Part shown: one piece after another, positions 1 to 7,218 of the stretch
Numbering within the stretch: the first letter of the stretch is position 1
Layout of the letters: the number at the start of each line of letters is the position of its first letter
Source: Actinomycetota bacterium
GTDB lineage: Bacteria; Actinomycetota; Actinomycetes; Streptosporangiales; Streptosporangiaceae
DNA: 15,892 nt
NCBI GenBank assembly: GCA_003140115.1
Contig: PLIQ01000237.1
Location: 1 to 15,892, forward strand
Direction: 5' to 3'
The notes under the pieces: generated by a model
Database searches by the model: none
What the model was told of the DNA's origin: nothing
What the model saw: only the letters and a program-made list of their open reading frames with translations
Program-made: the position numbers and the translations under genes

Positions 1-57
1 CGTGCCGCGTCGTCGTCGCCGGCAGCGGCGATCCTGGCGATCAAGCCCATCTCGTGA
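1..57. other. Left-edge fragment, coding strand unclear
   Basis: The first bases are open on both strands. On the plus strand one frame gives 18 codons ending in a TGA at 55-57 and could be the tail of an upstream gene. On the minus strand an ATG at 50 opens a frame starting MGLIARIAAAGDDDAA that runs off the left edge with mostly G/C third positions. The stretch is too short to decide between them, and no domain is recognisable. Confidence 0.2.
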
Positions 58-126
58 GGGCCGGTTTGTGCCCCGCTGTCACTCCTCGACACGGCCGCCC
101 CCAACCAAGTACTACGAGATCAATCT

Positions 127-220
127 GCCGATCGGTTCGCTCAGATGACCGGCTTTCTGCCTGATTTCAGTATGACGGGCCTGCCCCGGAAAAACATGCC
201 GGCCGAGCGAACCGATCGGC
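127..220. repeat. 16-bp perfect inverted repeat around a 62-bp centre
   Basis: GCCGATCGGTTCGCTC at 127-142 is the exact reverse complement of the bases at 205-220. CCGGC at 149-153 can pair with GCCGG at 198-202, so the structure continues inward. No direct duplication flanks the arms, which argues against a simple transposon with target-site duplication. It could be a large RNA stem, a protein-binding palindrome or a relic miniature element. No gene in this stretch explains it. Confidence 0.6.
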
Positions 221-372
221 TCCTGCCCCCCGTAAGTGAAGCACCCACGACACACAGCGACGGCAGCGAGGTCAAGTGGCAATCATGTCTGACCTCAACC
301 TGGCCAAGCGGTGGGGCTAGAAGTTCCTTACCCTTCACGGAACGGAGCGCACCGATGGTGTACTCACCAAGG

Positions 373-411
373 AACGCGGGATTCCCCGGCCGCAACGCGG
401 GGTTCCCGGCC
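373..411. repeat. Imperfect tandem direct repeat
   Basis: AACGCGGGATTCCCCGGCC (373-391) is followed two bases later by AACGCGGGGTTCCCGGCC (394-411). The copies differ by one substitution and one C. The stretch 58-500 has no convincing gene: the frames open on both strands have low-complexity, non-protein-like translations. The repeat is the clearest feature in its right half. Confidence 0.45.
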
Positions 412-527
412 TTTCTGACGGCGGAACGCAAAGGCAGTCATCCGAGCAGCCGACAGCCGCTCCGGAAACCGGCAGCGGACAATTCTCCTAGTCTGGTGTC
501 GTGCCCCCGCGGCTTGAAGAGATAGCG

Positions 528-698
528 ATGCGAGAGAACGGCTTCGTGCTGGCGCTGTGGGGTGGCATAGGTATTGTTATCGGCGCTGTGCTGCCCTTCA
601 TCTACAACGTCCAGGTCGACGGAACTCCGTTCGCTAGCGGATCCTTGGACCCGATCAGCGGTTTGATCTCGGGTACACCGACACTTCTGCCACCATGA
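528..698 (+). pseudogene. Truncated small membrane protein
   Basis: An ATG at 528 preceded by a GAAGAGA Shine-Dalgarno-like stretch opens a 56-residue frame. It has one clear hydrophobic helix (about residues 6-26, FVLALWGGIGIVIGAVLPFI), then a polar segment ending in DPISGLIS, and stops abruptly in a proline-rich tail. Small actinobacterial membrane proteins normally continue into a second helix at this point, so I infer truncation or frameshift. The exact family is not recognised. A GTG at 501 is in frame but has no ribosome binding site. The gene lies alone, about 140 bp upstream of the padR promoter. Confidence 0.35.
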
Positions 699-835
699 AG
701 TTCCTGGTCTTGTAGGAGTCGCGGGTCCCATCTACGTCCGGCGGCGAGCAGATGGGCGAAACCCCGCACCACGTGGGTGCCCCGCCCGTGGACAGCGATA
801 ACCACGGTTCGGAAGAAAGATCTTCTGACTACGGG

Positions 836-866
836 TTGACACGTCGAAGGCCCGCGAGCGTATACT
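836..866 (+). promoter_or_regulatory. Sigma-70-type promoter of the padR gene
   Basis: TTGACA at 836-841 is a perfect -35 box. TATACT at 861-866 is a good -10 box, at a slightly long 19-bp spacing. It lies 63 bp before the preferred ATG at 929 and is one of the most consensus-like promoters in the window. The -10 box is embedded in the palindrome at 863-878. Confidence 0.65.
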
Positions 867-878
867 CGGCTACGAGTA
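863..878. promoter_or_regulatory. Palindromic operator, probably PadR autoregulation
   Basis: TACTCG-GCTA-CGAGTA is a perfect 6-4-6 inverted repeat overlapping the -10 box and likely transcription start. A further ACGAGT half-site occurs at 886-891 in direct orientation to the one at 872-877. PadR repressors commonly bind a palindrome over their own promoter and are released by the drug that their linked exporter removes. The position fits this, but binding is inferred. Confidence 0.55.
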
Positions 879-928
879 CTTAAAAACGAGTCATCGTGAA
901 CGAGGACTCGGAGACGAGGTGGTGCGGG

Positions 929-1585
929 ATGGCCAAGCGACGCAAGGTCGGCAACCTGCTGGCGCTGTCGCTGCTCACGCTGCTGACCGAGCGCCCGATG
1001 TACCCCTATGAGATGGCGACGCTGCTGCGGGAACGCGGCAAGGACAATGCCATCAAGGTCAACTGGGGATCGTTCTACACGGTGGTCCAGAACCTGGAGA
1101 AGTACGGGTTCATCGAGGCCGTCGAGGTCGTACGCGAGGGCAGGCAGCCGGAGCGGACCACCTACCAGATCACCGACGCGGGCCGCGCGGAGCTGATGGA
1201 CTGGCTGCGGGAGCTGCTCAGCGTGCCCGAACGGGAGCACAACAGCTTCGAGGCGGCCCTCGGCGAGTCCGCCGTCCTGGCCCCCGACGAGCTGATCGGC
1301 CTGCTGCAGCAGCGACTGGCCGCGCTCGAGGAGGCCAACGGCCTTATCCAGGCTGAGCTGGCCACCCTGGTCACCCAGGTACCCCGGCTGTTCCTCATCG
1401 AATCGGAGTACTACCTCGGGCAGCGCCGGGCCGAGGAGGAGTGGGTGCGCGGGCTGCTCAAGGAGTTCACCGGCGGCACGTTCCCTGGCCTGGAGGCCTG
1501 GCGGCGCTTCCACGCGACCGGCGAGGTCCCTGACTACATGCAGGCGCTCGTCGACCAGGAAGGGGGAAGCGCGGCCGATACCTGA
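929..1585 (+). CDS. PadR family transcriptional regulator
   Basis: This is a 218-residue dimeric DNA-binding repressor. Residues 1-90 form the PadR winged helix, with the typical LLTERPMYPYEM segment, the GSFYTVVQNLEKYGFIE recognition-helix region and the wing ending in TYQITDAGRAEL. The remainder is the helical VirR-like dimerisation domain (Vir_act_alpha_C type). The ATG at 929 is preferred because GAGGT lies 8 bp upstream; the GTG at 896 has no Shine-Dalgarno sequence. It is followed after 156 bp by a DrrA/DrrB-type exporter. A PadR gene next to a multidrug exporter usually represses that exporter and responds to its substrate. Cytoplasmic. The family is clear; the ligand is unknown. Confidence 0.93.
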   Translation: MAKRRKVGNLLALSLLTLLTERPMYPYEMATLLRERGKDNAIKVNWGSFYTVVQNLEKYGFIEAVEVVREGRQPERTTYQITDAGRAELMDWLRELLSVPEREHNSFEAALGESAVLAPDELIGLLQQRLAALEEANGLIQAELATLVTQVPRLFLIESEYYLGQRRAEEEWVRGLLKEFTGGTFPGLEAWRRFHATGEVPDYMQALVDQEGGSAADT

Positions 1586-1690
1586 TCAAACGACCCCGGC
1601 CTGGTGCGGCAACACCGGCGGCCGGGGCCGTCAACCTCAAGTCGATCCCGCGAGCGCGGAACCCGAGGTCCCAATATCAAGAGTAGCCGG

Positions 1691-1740
1691 GTTTCTCCTC
1701 GCGGGGCTGGATCGTCGCGATCCGTAACCGTAGGAGAAAC
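1691..1740 (+). promoter_or_regulatory. Nested hairpin sequestering the ABC ATPase ribosome binding site
   Basis: GTTTCTCCT at 1691-1699 is perfectly complementary to AGGAGAAAC at 1732-1740, which contains the Shine-Dalgarno sequence of the GTG start at 1742. Inside lies a second perfect hairpin, GGATCG-TCG-CGATCC (1709-1723). In mRNA the outer stem would block ribosome access. This suggests translational control of the exporter by a ligand, a translated leader or a protein. The structure is seen in sequence; the regulatory role is inferred. No known riboswitch class is recognised. Confidence 0.55.
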
Positions 1741-1741
1741 A

Positions 1742-2770
1742 GTGAGTTCGACCGACTGCGCCATCGAGGCGCATCAGCTAGTCAAGACCTACGCCGTGCG
1801 TGGCAACAAGCACGGCATCCGGGCCCTGGACGGCCTCGACCTCGGCGTTCCCCGGGGCATTATCTACGGCCTGCTCGGCCCGAACGGCGCGGGCAAGAGC
1901 ACCACAGTCAAGATCCTGACCTCGCTGGCCAGGCCCGACGCGGGCTCGGCCCGGGTGGCGGGCATCGACGTGCTGGTCCAGCCGGGCCGGGTACGGCACC
2001 TGATCGGTGTCGTGGCCCAGCGTTCGGGCGCCGACCCGACCGCGACCGGCCGGGAGAACCTGATGCTGCAGGGCCGGCTGTACGGCCTGCGCGGCGGCTC
2101 GGTCCGGGCCCGCGCCGACGAGCTACTCGACCATTTCGGGCTGACCGAGGCGGCGGGACGGCTGGTCAAGACGTACTCCGGCGGTATGCAGCGTCGGCTG
2201 GACGTCGCGCTCGGCCTGATGCACCGGCCCGCGGTGCTGTTCCTGGACGAGCCGACCACCGGCCTGGACCCGGAGTCCCGGGCCGCGATGTGGCAGGAGA
2301 TCGCACGGCTGGCGGGCGGTGAGGGGATGACCGTGCTGCTGACCACGCACTACCTGGAAGAGGCCGATCGGCTGGCCAGCCAGCTCGCGATCGTGGACCG
2401 CGGCCGGGTGGTGGCGACCGGCTCCCCGGAAGGGCTCAAGGGCCAGCTGCGCGGCGACGTGGTGCAGGTGGAACTGCCCGCCGACGCCGACGCGGGCCTG
2501 GTCCGCTCGGTGCTGGCCGGCCTGCCGGAGGTGCGGGACGTGGTCATCGCCGGGCGCAACGTGTCGGCGCGTAGCGACGACGGCGCGGCCGCGGTCCCCG
2601 TCGTGCTCGGGGCGCTGCAGCGTGCCCGGATCAACGCATTGTCGGTGGCGGTGGCCCGGCCGTCGCTCGACGACGTGTACCTGCGGCACACCGGGCGCCG
2701 CTACAGCGAGTCGGAGACGGACGGGCAGGAAGCCCGTCACGAGCGGGAAAGTGTGGAGGCGAGCAAGTAA
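1742..2770 (+). CDS. ABC transporter ATP-binding protein, DrrA-like drug exporter subunit
   Basis: This 342-residue cytoplasmic ATPase would power a two-component drug/lipid exporter with the permease just downstream. All motifs are intact: Walker A GPNGAGKST (about 46-54), Q-loop Q93, signature YSGGMQRR (145-152), Walker B VLFLDEP (165-171), D-loop TGLD and H-loop His203 (TTHYLEEADRLA). The C-terminal extension after about residue 225, ending in SLDDVYLRHTGR, is typical of the daunorubicin-resistance DrrA group. The GTG at 1742 is chosen because TAGGAG lies 5-10 bp upstream and homology begins there. The frame is open back to 1604 but that extension looks non-coding. The stop shares one base with the permease ATG (TAATG), implying coupled translation. 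The substrate cannot be predicted. Confidence 0.95.
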   Translation: MSSTDCAIEAHQLVKTYAVRGNKHGIRALDGLDLGVPRGIIYGLLGPNGAGKSTTVKILTSLARPDAGSARVAGIDVLVQPGRVRHLIGVVAQRSGADPTATGRENLMLQGRLYGLRGGSVRARADELLDHFGLTEAAGRLVKTYSGGMQRRLDVALGLMHRPAVLFLDEPTTGLDPESRAAMWQEIARLAGGEGMTVLLTTHYLEEADRLASQLAIVDRGRVVATGSPEGLKGQLRGDVVQVELPADADAGLVRSVLAGLPEVRDVVIAGRNVSARSDDGAAAVPVVLGALQRARINALSVAVARPSLDDVYLRHTGRRYSESETDGQEARHERESVEASK

Positions 2771-3621
2771 TGGCTACCGCGCAACTGGAGTCCGCGCCGT
2801 CGGGCGCGGCCGTCACGACCGCACCGCCCAACACCGTGCCGTTCGGCACGACCCTGGTGCACACCTGGTACCTGACCGGCCGGAAGCTGCACGCCCTGGT
2901 GCGCCAGCCCTGGGTGCTCGCGTTCAGCGTCGTGCAGCCGGTGATCTGGCTGTTCCTGTTCGGGCAGTTGTTCCGCAAGATCATCGACATCCCGGGCTTC
3001 GCCTTCGGCGGCACGTACCTGGACTACCTGGTGCCTGGCCTGATCGCGATGAACGCCATGTCCAACAACATGTGGGCGGGCATGACGATGATCGAGGAGA
3101 TCGACCGGGGCACGCTGAACCGGTTCTTGGCCGCGCCGGCCAGCCGGGTCGGGATCATGAACGCCAGCGTGGTGGAGCAGGCGGTCAGCACCACCGTCCA
3201 GTCCCTGATCATCATCGGCCTGGGGTTGGCGGGCGGAGCGCGCTATCACGGCGGGGCCGCCGGGGTGGCTGTGCTCGTCGCGGCGTCGATCCTGGTCGGC
3301 GTGGTGTTCGGGGCGCTGTCCAATGCGGTCGGCATGCTGCTGCGGTCCCGTGAGGCGATCATCGGCGTCTACACGTTCTTCATGCTCCCGCTGATGTTCC
3401 TGTCCTCGGCGTTCATGCAGACCCAGCTGATGCCGGGCTGGATGCAGGCCATCGCGTCGCGCAACCCGCTCAACTGGGTGGTCCAGATCGGCCGGTCGGC
3501 GGTCTCAACCCACCCGGACTGGGGCGCGATCGGGGTCCGCTGCGGCGGGCTACTCGTCCTCGCGGTGGTGTGCGTGGCGGTGTCGGTGGTGACGTTCCGC
3601 TCGTACCAGAAGAACGTCTGA
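2770..3621 (+). CDS. ABC-2 type transporter permease, DrrB-like
   Basis: A 283-residue integral membrane subunit of the exporter. A soluble, Ala/Thr-rich N-terminus is followed by the amphipathic TWYLTGRKLHALVRQPW segment that precedes the first membrane helix in ABC-2 permeases. About six hydrophobic segments follow, including VFSVVQPVIWLFLFGQLF-like and GVYTFFMLPLMFLSSAFMQ-like helices. The loop EEIDRGTLNRFLAAPASR matches the conserved ABC-2 coupling region, and NPLNWVVQIGRSAV is typical near the C-terminus. The ATG overlaps the ATPase stop codon, so the two are made in stoichiometric coupling. The gene ends just before a strong hairpin, closing the unit begun by the PadR gene. Confidence 0.93.
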   Translation: MATAQLESAPSGAAVTTAPPNTVPFGTTLVHTWYLTGRKLHALVRQPWVLAFSVVQPVIWLFLFGQLFRKIIDIPGFAFGGTYLDYLVPGLIAMNAMSNNMWAGMTMIEEIDRGTLNRFLAAPASRVGIMNASVVEQAVSTTVQSLIIIGLGLAGGARYHGGAAGVAVLVAASILVGVVFGALSNAVGMLLRSREAIIGVYTFFMLPLMFLSSAFMQTQLMPGWMQAIASRNPLNWVVQIGRSAVSTHPDWGAIGVRCGGLLVLAVVCVAVSVVTFRSYQKNV

Positions 3622-3639
3622 GCGCGTTCAGCCAGGACA

Positions 3640-3677
3640 CCAGCGCGGCGGGCCCACGGGGGCGCCCGCCGCGCTGG
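3640..3677. terminator. Strong GC hairpin, intrinsic-type terminator without U tract
   Basis: CCAGCGCGGCGGGC (3640-3653) pairs perfectly over 14 bp with 3664-3677 across a 10-base loop, starting 19 bp after the permease stop. There is no run of T afterwards, as is common for actinomycete terminators. It separates the exporter from the convergent MFS gene and may act in both directions. Confidence 0.75.
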
Positions 3678-3687
3678 CCGTTCGCAC

Positions 3688-3721
3688 TCAACGGTCCATG
3701 TCGGTCAACGGTCCATGTCGG
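3688..3721. repeat. Exact 17-bp tandem duplication
   Basis: TCAACGGTCCATGTCGG occurs twice back to back (3688-3704 and 3705-3721) in the gap between the terminator and the end of the MFS gene. It looks like a recent slippage duplication. No function is evident. Confidence 0.7.
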
Positions 3722-3741
3722 TCACGGGAAGCGGCTGCTGG

Positions 3742-5034
3742 TTAGATGACTGCGGCTTCCAGTTCGGCCGTCGGCTCTTCTGGAACCGGGAGCAGCTCGG
3801 GATCACCGCCGCGCATGGTGCGGATGTCGCGGGGGATGAGCGCCAGGGCGGAGGCCACGACGATCGCGGCCGCGGCCGCGTACTGCGCCGAGGAGATCCC
3901 GATCGCGGCGCCCAGCGGGCCCGCGACCAGCGCCCCGGCGGGCATGGCCATCACCGTGCCGAGGACGTCGTACGAGGAGACCCGGGCCAGCTTGGCCGGC
4001 GGGATGTTCCGGGCCATGGCCACCGTCCACTGGACCATCATCATCTCGACGAACACGCCGAGGCCGAACGACGCGACGCACACGGCTGGCAGCGGCAAGA
4101 CCATGGCCAGCGAGAGCGGCGAGATCGCCACCGCGCCCCCGGTGAGCACCACGAACAGCATGGGCCGACGTGGCGTGACCCGCAGCGACACCAGCCCGCC
4201 GGCGATCAGGCCGAGCGCGTCGGCGGCGGTGATGGCGCCCCAGGCGGCCGGGCCGCCCAGGTGCGCCCTGGCCACCACCGGGCCGAGCACGGAAAAGGCT
4301 CCGTACCAGGCCATCATCACGACGCTGAACTGGGCCACAATCACCCACAGCCAGGTGTGCGAGCGGAACTCCGACCAGCCCTCCCGCAGCTGGCGGAACA
4401 GCCCGGACGTCGCCGATTCGGATGCGTCCGATCCGACGGCCCGGGCCCGGATGGACAGCAGCATCGGCACCGTCCCCGCCATGCCGATCCCGCACAGCGC
4501 GAGCGCCCAGCCCGGTCCGGCCGCCGCTACCAGCAGGCCGGCCGCGGCTGCACCGGACATCTGCCCGGTGTTCATGGCCAGCCGGCTGATTGCGCTGGCG
4601 TCCTGCAGCATGCCGCGGGGGACCACCCGGGGGAGCAGCGCCTGGGAGGCCGGGTAGAACACCGCGATCCCGGTGCCGGTCACCGCCTCCAGCCCGATCA
4701 TCGCCCACAGCGGCGGATGGCCGGTCAGCACCAGCACGCCGAACGTCCCCTCGCCGACCGCCATGAGCAGGTTGGCCGCGATGATCACCCGCTGCGGCCG
4801 GAACCGGTCGGCCGCCACCCCGCCGACAAGCGCGAACACCAGCGCCGGCGCGATCTGGGCCGCGAGCACGTAGGACAGGTCGGTGACCGAGCCCGTGGCC
4901 CGCAGCACCGCGAACGAGACGCCCACCATGGAGAACCCGACCGAGGCGGGCGCGATCAGCCGTTCGGCGAGCAGCAGCCGGAAGTCCCGGATCGCCAGTA
5001 CGGGGTACCGGCGGACGAGCCCACCCCGCAACAT
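3742..5034 (-). CDS. MFS transporter, MFS_3 / EntS-like exporter
   Basis: A 430-residue membrane protein with about 12 hydrophobic segments. The N-terminus (RRYPVLAIRDFRLLLAERLI) is the characteristic entry of the MFS_3 exporter group that includes enterobactin exporter EntS and macrolide exporters. The cytoplasmic loop GGVAADRFRPQRVIIAAN fits MFS motif A (G-x3-D-R-x-RR). The central loop (about 205-225) is charged and the second half repeats the six-helix fold. It ends in an acidic, Glu/Pro-rich tail. The ATG is preceded by GGAAGGGA at a good distance. It probably exports a siderophore or antibiotic by proton antiport; the substrate is unknown. It converges on the ABC operon and has its own leader with palindromes. 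Confidence 0.9.
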   Translation of the reverse strand: MLRGGLVRRYPVLAIRDFRLLLAERLIAPASVGFSMVGVSFAVLRATGSVTDLSYVLAAQIAPALVFALVGGVAADRFRPQRVIIAANLLMAVGEGTFGVLVLTGHPPLWAMIGLEAVTGTGIAVFYPASQALLPRVVPRGMLQDASAISRLAMNTGQMSGAAAAGLLVAAAGPGWALALCGIGMAGTVPMLLSIRARAVGSDASESATSGLFRQLREGWSEFRSHTWLWVIVAQFSVVMMAWYGAFSVLGPVVARAHLGGPAAWGAITAADALGLIAGGLVSLRVTPRRPMLFVVLTGGAVAISPLSLAMVLPLPAVCVASFGLGVFVEMMMVQWTVAMARNIPPAKLARVSSYDVLGTVMAMPAGALVAGPLGAAIGISSAQYAAAAAIVVASALALIPRDIRTMRGGDPELLPVPEEPTAELEAAVI

Positions 5035-5058
5035 CGGCTTGATCCCTTCCAGCAGCCC

Positions 5059-5075
5059 CCGACCGCTGCGGTCGG
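5059..5075 (-). promoter_or_regulatory. Palindrome in the MFS gene leader
   Basis: CCGACCG-CTG-CGGTCGG is a perfect 7-3-7 inverted repeat 25-41 bp upstream of the MFS start codon. It could be a regulator operator or a short leader hairpin. No adjacent regulator gene has an obvious claim to it. Confidence 0.4.
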
Positions 5076-5093
5076 CGTGCCTACCTCATTGAC

Positions 5094-5103
5094 GCTAGCT
5101 AGC
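5094..5103. promoter_or_regulatory. GCTAGCTAGC palindrome in the MFS upstream region
   Basis: A self-complementary 10-mer lies about 60 bp upstream of the MFS start, in a more AT-rich stretch (5085-5140) that probably contains the promoter. CTAG is generally rare in GC-rich bacterial genomes, so two in ten bases is notable. No strong -10/-35 pair can be assigned. Confidence 0.3.
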
Positions 5104-5161
5104 AACACAACTGAGCGGCAATTTGTTTTCCCGCCGGGTGATTCCCCTTAGCGCCCGCCGG

Positions 5162-5752
5162 TCAGCACAGCTGGTCGATCCGGGTCCACACGCCCGGCGG
5201 ATTGTCTTCGCGAGGCAGCCAGAGCATGGGCTGCCTGCCCTCGTACCGGAGCTGGAAGCCCGGATCTCCGGGGTAGCGACCCTTCCGGTCGGGCCAGACC
5301 ACCTGCAGGGACGGTGGCCTGACGTAGCCGTAGTACCGGTCGGAGACGGTGAACAGGGTGGTCGACCGCCAGCTCGAACGAACCGGCCGGATCGCCAGCG
5401 AGCACGCGCAGATCCCGTCGAGCTCATCTCCGGCCTCGATTACCGCACCGTTCGCGATGCGCTCGCCGACCGAGTTCAAGATGACCGTCATGTGCTCGAC
5501 GGGGAGCCCGAACATGGTCAGCTCCGGGCCCTGGTGGCTGAGCCACAGGCCGATGGTGTACGCCCAGGGCGGCGCGATCTCGTCGCCGAGCACCGCGGAT
5601 ACCGACCAGCCGACGGTACCGATGTCCTCGGCAATGGCCCGCATGCAGGCCTCCGGGTCGAGGTCTATCCCCTCGGCCATCGCATCGCATTCCGCGCACC
5701 GGCACCGCTGTTCCGGCGGGTTGGCGCGGCGTCTCCGTGGAGGGTGGTTCAT
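5162..5752 (-). CDS. DUF4262 domain protein
   Basis: A 196-residue soluble protein of unknown function. After an Arg-rich start comes a cysteine cluster (C17, C19, C22 in CRCAEC), then the DUF4262 core: GWSVSAVLGDEIAPPWAYTIGLW followed by GPELTMFGLPVEHMTVILNSVGERI, the family's conserved TIGL and PE-(x)3-FGL motifs. The C-terminal part is rich in aromatic residues (WRSTTLFTVSDRYYGYVRPPSL). The start ATG is preceded by GTGGGGG. It lies 128 bp upstream of the MFS gene on the same strand, but separate promoter-like sequence intervenes. The biochemical role of DUF4262 is not known to me. Confidence 0.85.
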   Translation of the reverse strand: MNHPPRRRRANPPEQRCRCAECDAMAEGIDLDPEACMRAIAEDIGTVGWSVSAVLGDEIAPPWAYTIGLWLSHQGPELTMFGLPVEHMTVILNSVGERIANGAVIEAGDELDGICACSLAIRPVRSSWRSTTLFTVSDRYYGYVRPPSLQVVWPDRKGRYPGDPGFQLRYEGRQPMLWLPREDNPPGVWTRIDQLC

Positions 5753-5844
5753 GCCCCCACGCTACGAGGGGGGTACGACATTTTCGGGTGCCCAAAAGGA
5801 TGGTCAGACGCATACGAGATGCTTGCCTCGTGGACGATGACGTG

Positions 5845-7179
5845 GTGCCTCGCAACAGGTTCAGCAGCTTCAGCCCGGTCTTCCCCGTGCGCGACCTGCG
5901 GGGTGCGCTGGCGCACTACGCGTCGCTCGGCTTCGAGGTGGAACCTTACGCCGATGGGGACGGGTACGGGTTCGCCGGGCGGGACGAGGTGAGCCTGCAC
6001 CTGTCACTCGACGAAGGGCACGGGCCCGAGGCCGACCACCAGCACGTCGGCACCGCATACCTGTATGTCGAGGACGCCGACGCGCTGTACGACGAGTGGG
6101 CGCGGCCCGGCGTCGGCGGACTGACCCGCCGGGTCGGCGACACGCCGTACAAGCTGCGCGAGGGCTCCCACGTCGACCCGGATGGCAACCTGATCCGCTT
6201 CGGCTCGCCGATGCCCGGTCGGCCGGGCGAGCGCCTGCGCGCGCACCTGCAGACGCGATACGGGATCACGGTGGACGCGATGACCGAGCTTGACCTGGGC
6301 GTATGGCGGGTCGGGCGCGCGGACGGCCCGGATTGGGTGGCTCGCTGGTTCCCCGCCCGCAGGGCCGCCGAGGCGGTGGCGGGCGACGCCGCGATCCTCC
6401 GCTACCTGGCGGCGCACGAGTTCCCGGCCGAGCGGTGCGCGGCGGACGAGCCGGTCTCCGTCCTCGACGGCCGCTCCGTACTGGTCACCGGGTGGGCCGA
6501 CACAGTTCCCCGGCAGCAGCGGCGGGACGCGATCCTCGCGGCGGGCGGCCTCAGCCACCTCGGCGCGCTGCTCGGCCGCCTGCACACTCTGGACACCACG
6601 CCGGCCACAAGCGCTGGCGACGGGGCGGCCGCGCGGCCGGGGGGTGCCTGGCATCACCTCGCGGACGGGCCGCCGTCGGCGGAGGTCGCAGCTGCTAGCG
6701 GGATGCTCGCCGAGGCCGCGCCCGTCATTGCCGATGCCGAGCGTGCGGCGTTCGACGCGCTCCGGGCGGAGGTCGCAGAACTGGACACGGCGGAGGGTCT
6801 GCCCGAGGGACTCATCCACCCGGATTTCGTCTTGGCGAACGTCGTCGCGACGCCGGGCGGCATGGTCCTCGTCGACTGGGCAGGCGCTGGCCGGGGGCCG
6901 CGCCTGTGGTCACTGGCGTTCCTCCTGTACGCGGAGGCCGCGAAGGATCCGCGCCGGGCAGGTGCGGTGCTGCTTGGCTACCGGGAGCACGTCACGCTGG
7001 AAGCGGAGGAACTCGACCGCCTAGGGGCGGTCGCCCGGACCCGTCCCCTCATCCTCAGCGCCTGGTCGGTGTGCATGGGACGCATAACCCCGACGGAGGC
7101 CATAAGCGCCGCGTCGCAGACGAAGGCCCTGACCGAGATGATCGCGACTCGGATCCGCGCGGCGCTGACGGGCCGCTGA
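5845..7179 (+). CDS. Fusion of VOC (bleomycin-resistance-like) domain and APH-like phosphotransferase
   Basis: A 444-residue two-domain protein. Residues 7-121 form a VOC/glyoxalase fold: SPVFPVRDLRGALAHYASLGF at the start and HVDPDGNLIRFGSPM at the end, as in bleomycin-binding proteins. Residues 149-442 are an aminoglycoside/choline-kinase-like domain with catalytic HPDFVLAN (His325, Asp327, Asn332) and Mg-binding LVDW Asp344. The nucleotide-lobe segment reads WVARWF, with Arg where many relatives have Lys. GTG 5845 was chosen from the start of VOC homology. GTG 5842 and 5830 are also possible and none has a good ribosome binding site. A likely role is small-molecule binding plus phosphorylation, i.e. 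drug inactivation; the substrate is unknown. Confidence 0.85.
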   Translation: MPRNRFSSFSPVFPVRDLRGALAHYASLGFEVEPYADGDGYGFAGRDEVSLHLSLDEGHGPEADHQHVGTAYLYVEDADALYDEWARPGVGGLTRRVGDTPYKLREGSHVDPDGNLIRFGSPMPGRPGERLRAHLQTRYGITVDAMTELDLGVWRVGRADGPDWVARWFPARRAAEAVAGDAAILRYLAAHEFPAERCAADEPVSVLDGRSVLVTGWADTVPRQQRRDAILAAGGLSHLGALLGRLHTLDTTPATSAGDGAAARPGGAWHHLADGPPSAEVAAASGMLAEAAPVIADAERAAFDALRAEVAELDTAEGLPEGLIHPDFVLANVVATPGGMVLVDWAGAGRGPRLWSLAFLLYAEAAKDPRRAGAVLLGYREHVTLEAEELDRLGAVARTRPLILSAWSVCMGRITPTEAISAASQTKALTEMIATRIRAALTGR

Positions 7180-7218
7180 TCTCCCGCTGGCCGTCGGCAC
7201 ACAGCCACCGCAAGGGCT

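Noticed and set aside
145..525. 126-codon open frame on the plus strand (and the antisense 141-431 frame)
   Set aside because: No ribosome binding site, the translation is Ser/Pro/Arg-rich without hydrophobic core, and it runs through the inverted and direct repeats. GC-rich DNA gives such frames by chance.
112..880. Recurrent CTACGAG heptamer (near 112, 871 and 5762) as a shared PadR regulon site
   Set aside because: Only the copy at 871 is part of a perfect palindrome. The others lack the second arm and are expected by chance in about 16 kb.
3715..5151. Long plus-strand frame antisense to the MFS gene
   Set aside because: The translation is His/Arg/Gly/Gln-rich noise. The minus-strand frame has membrane helices and MFS motifs.
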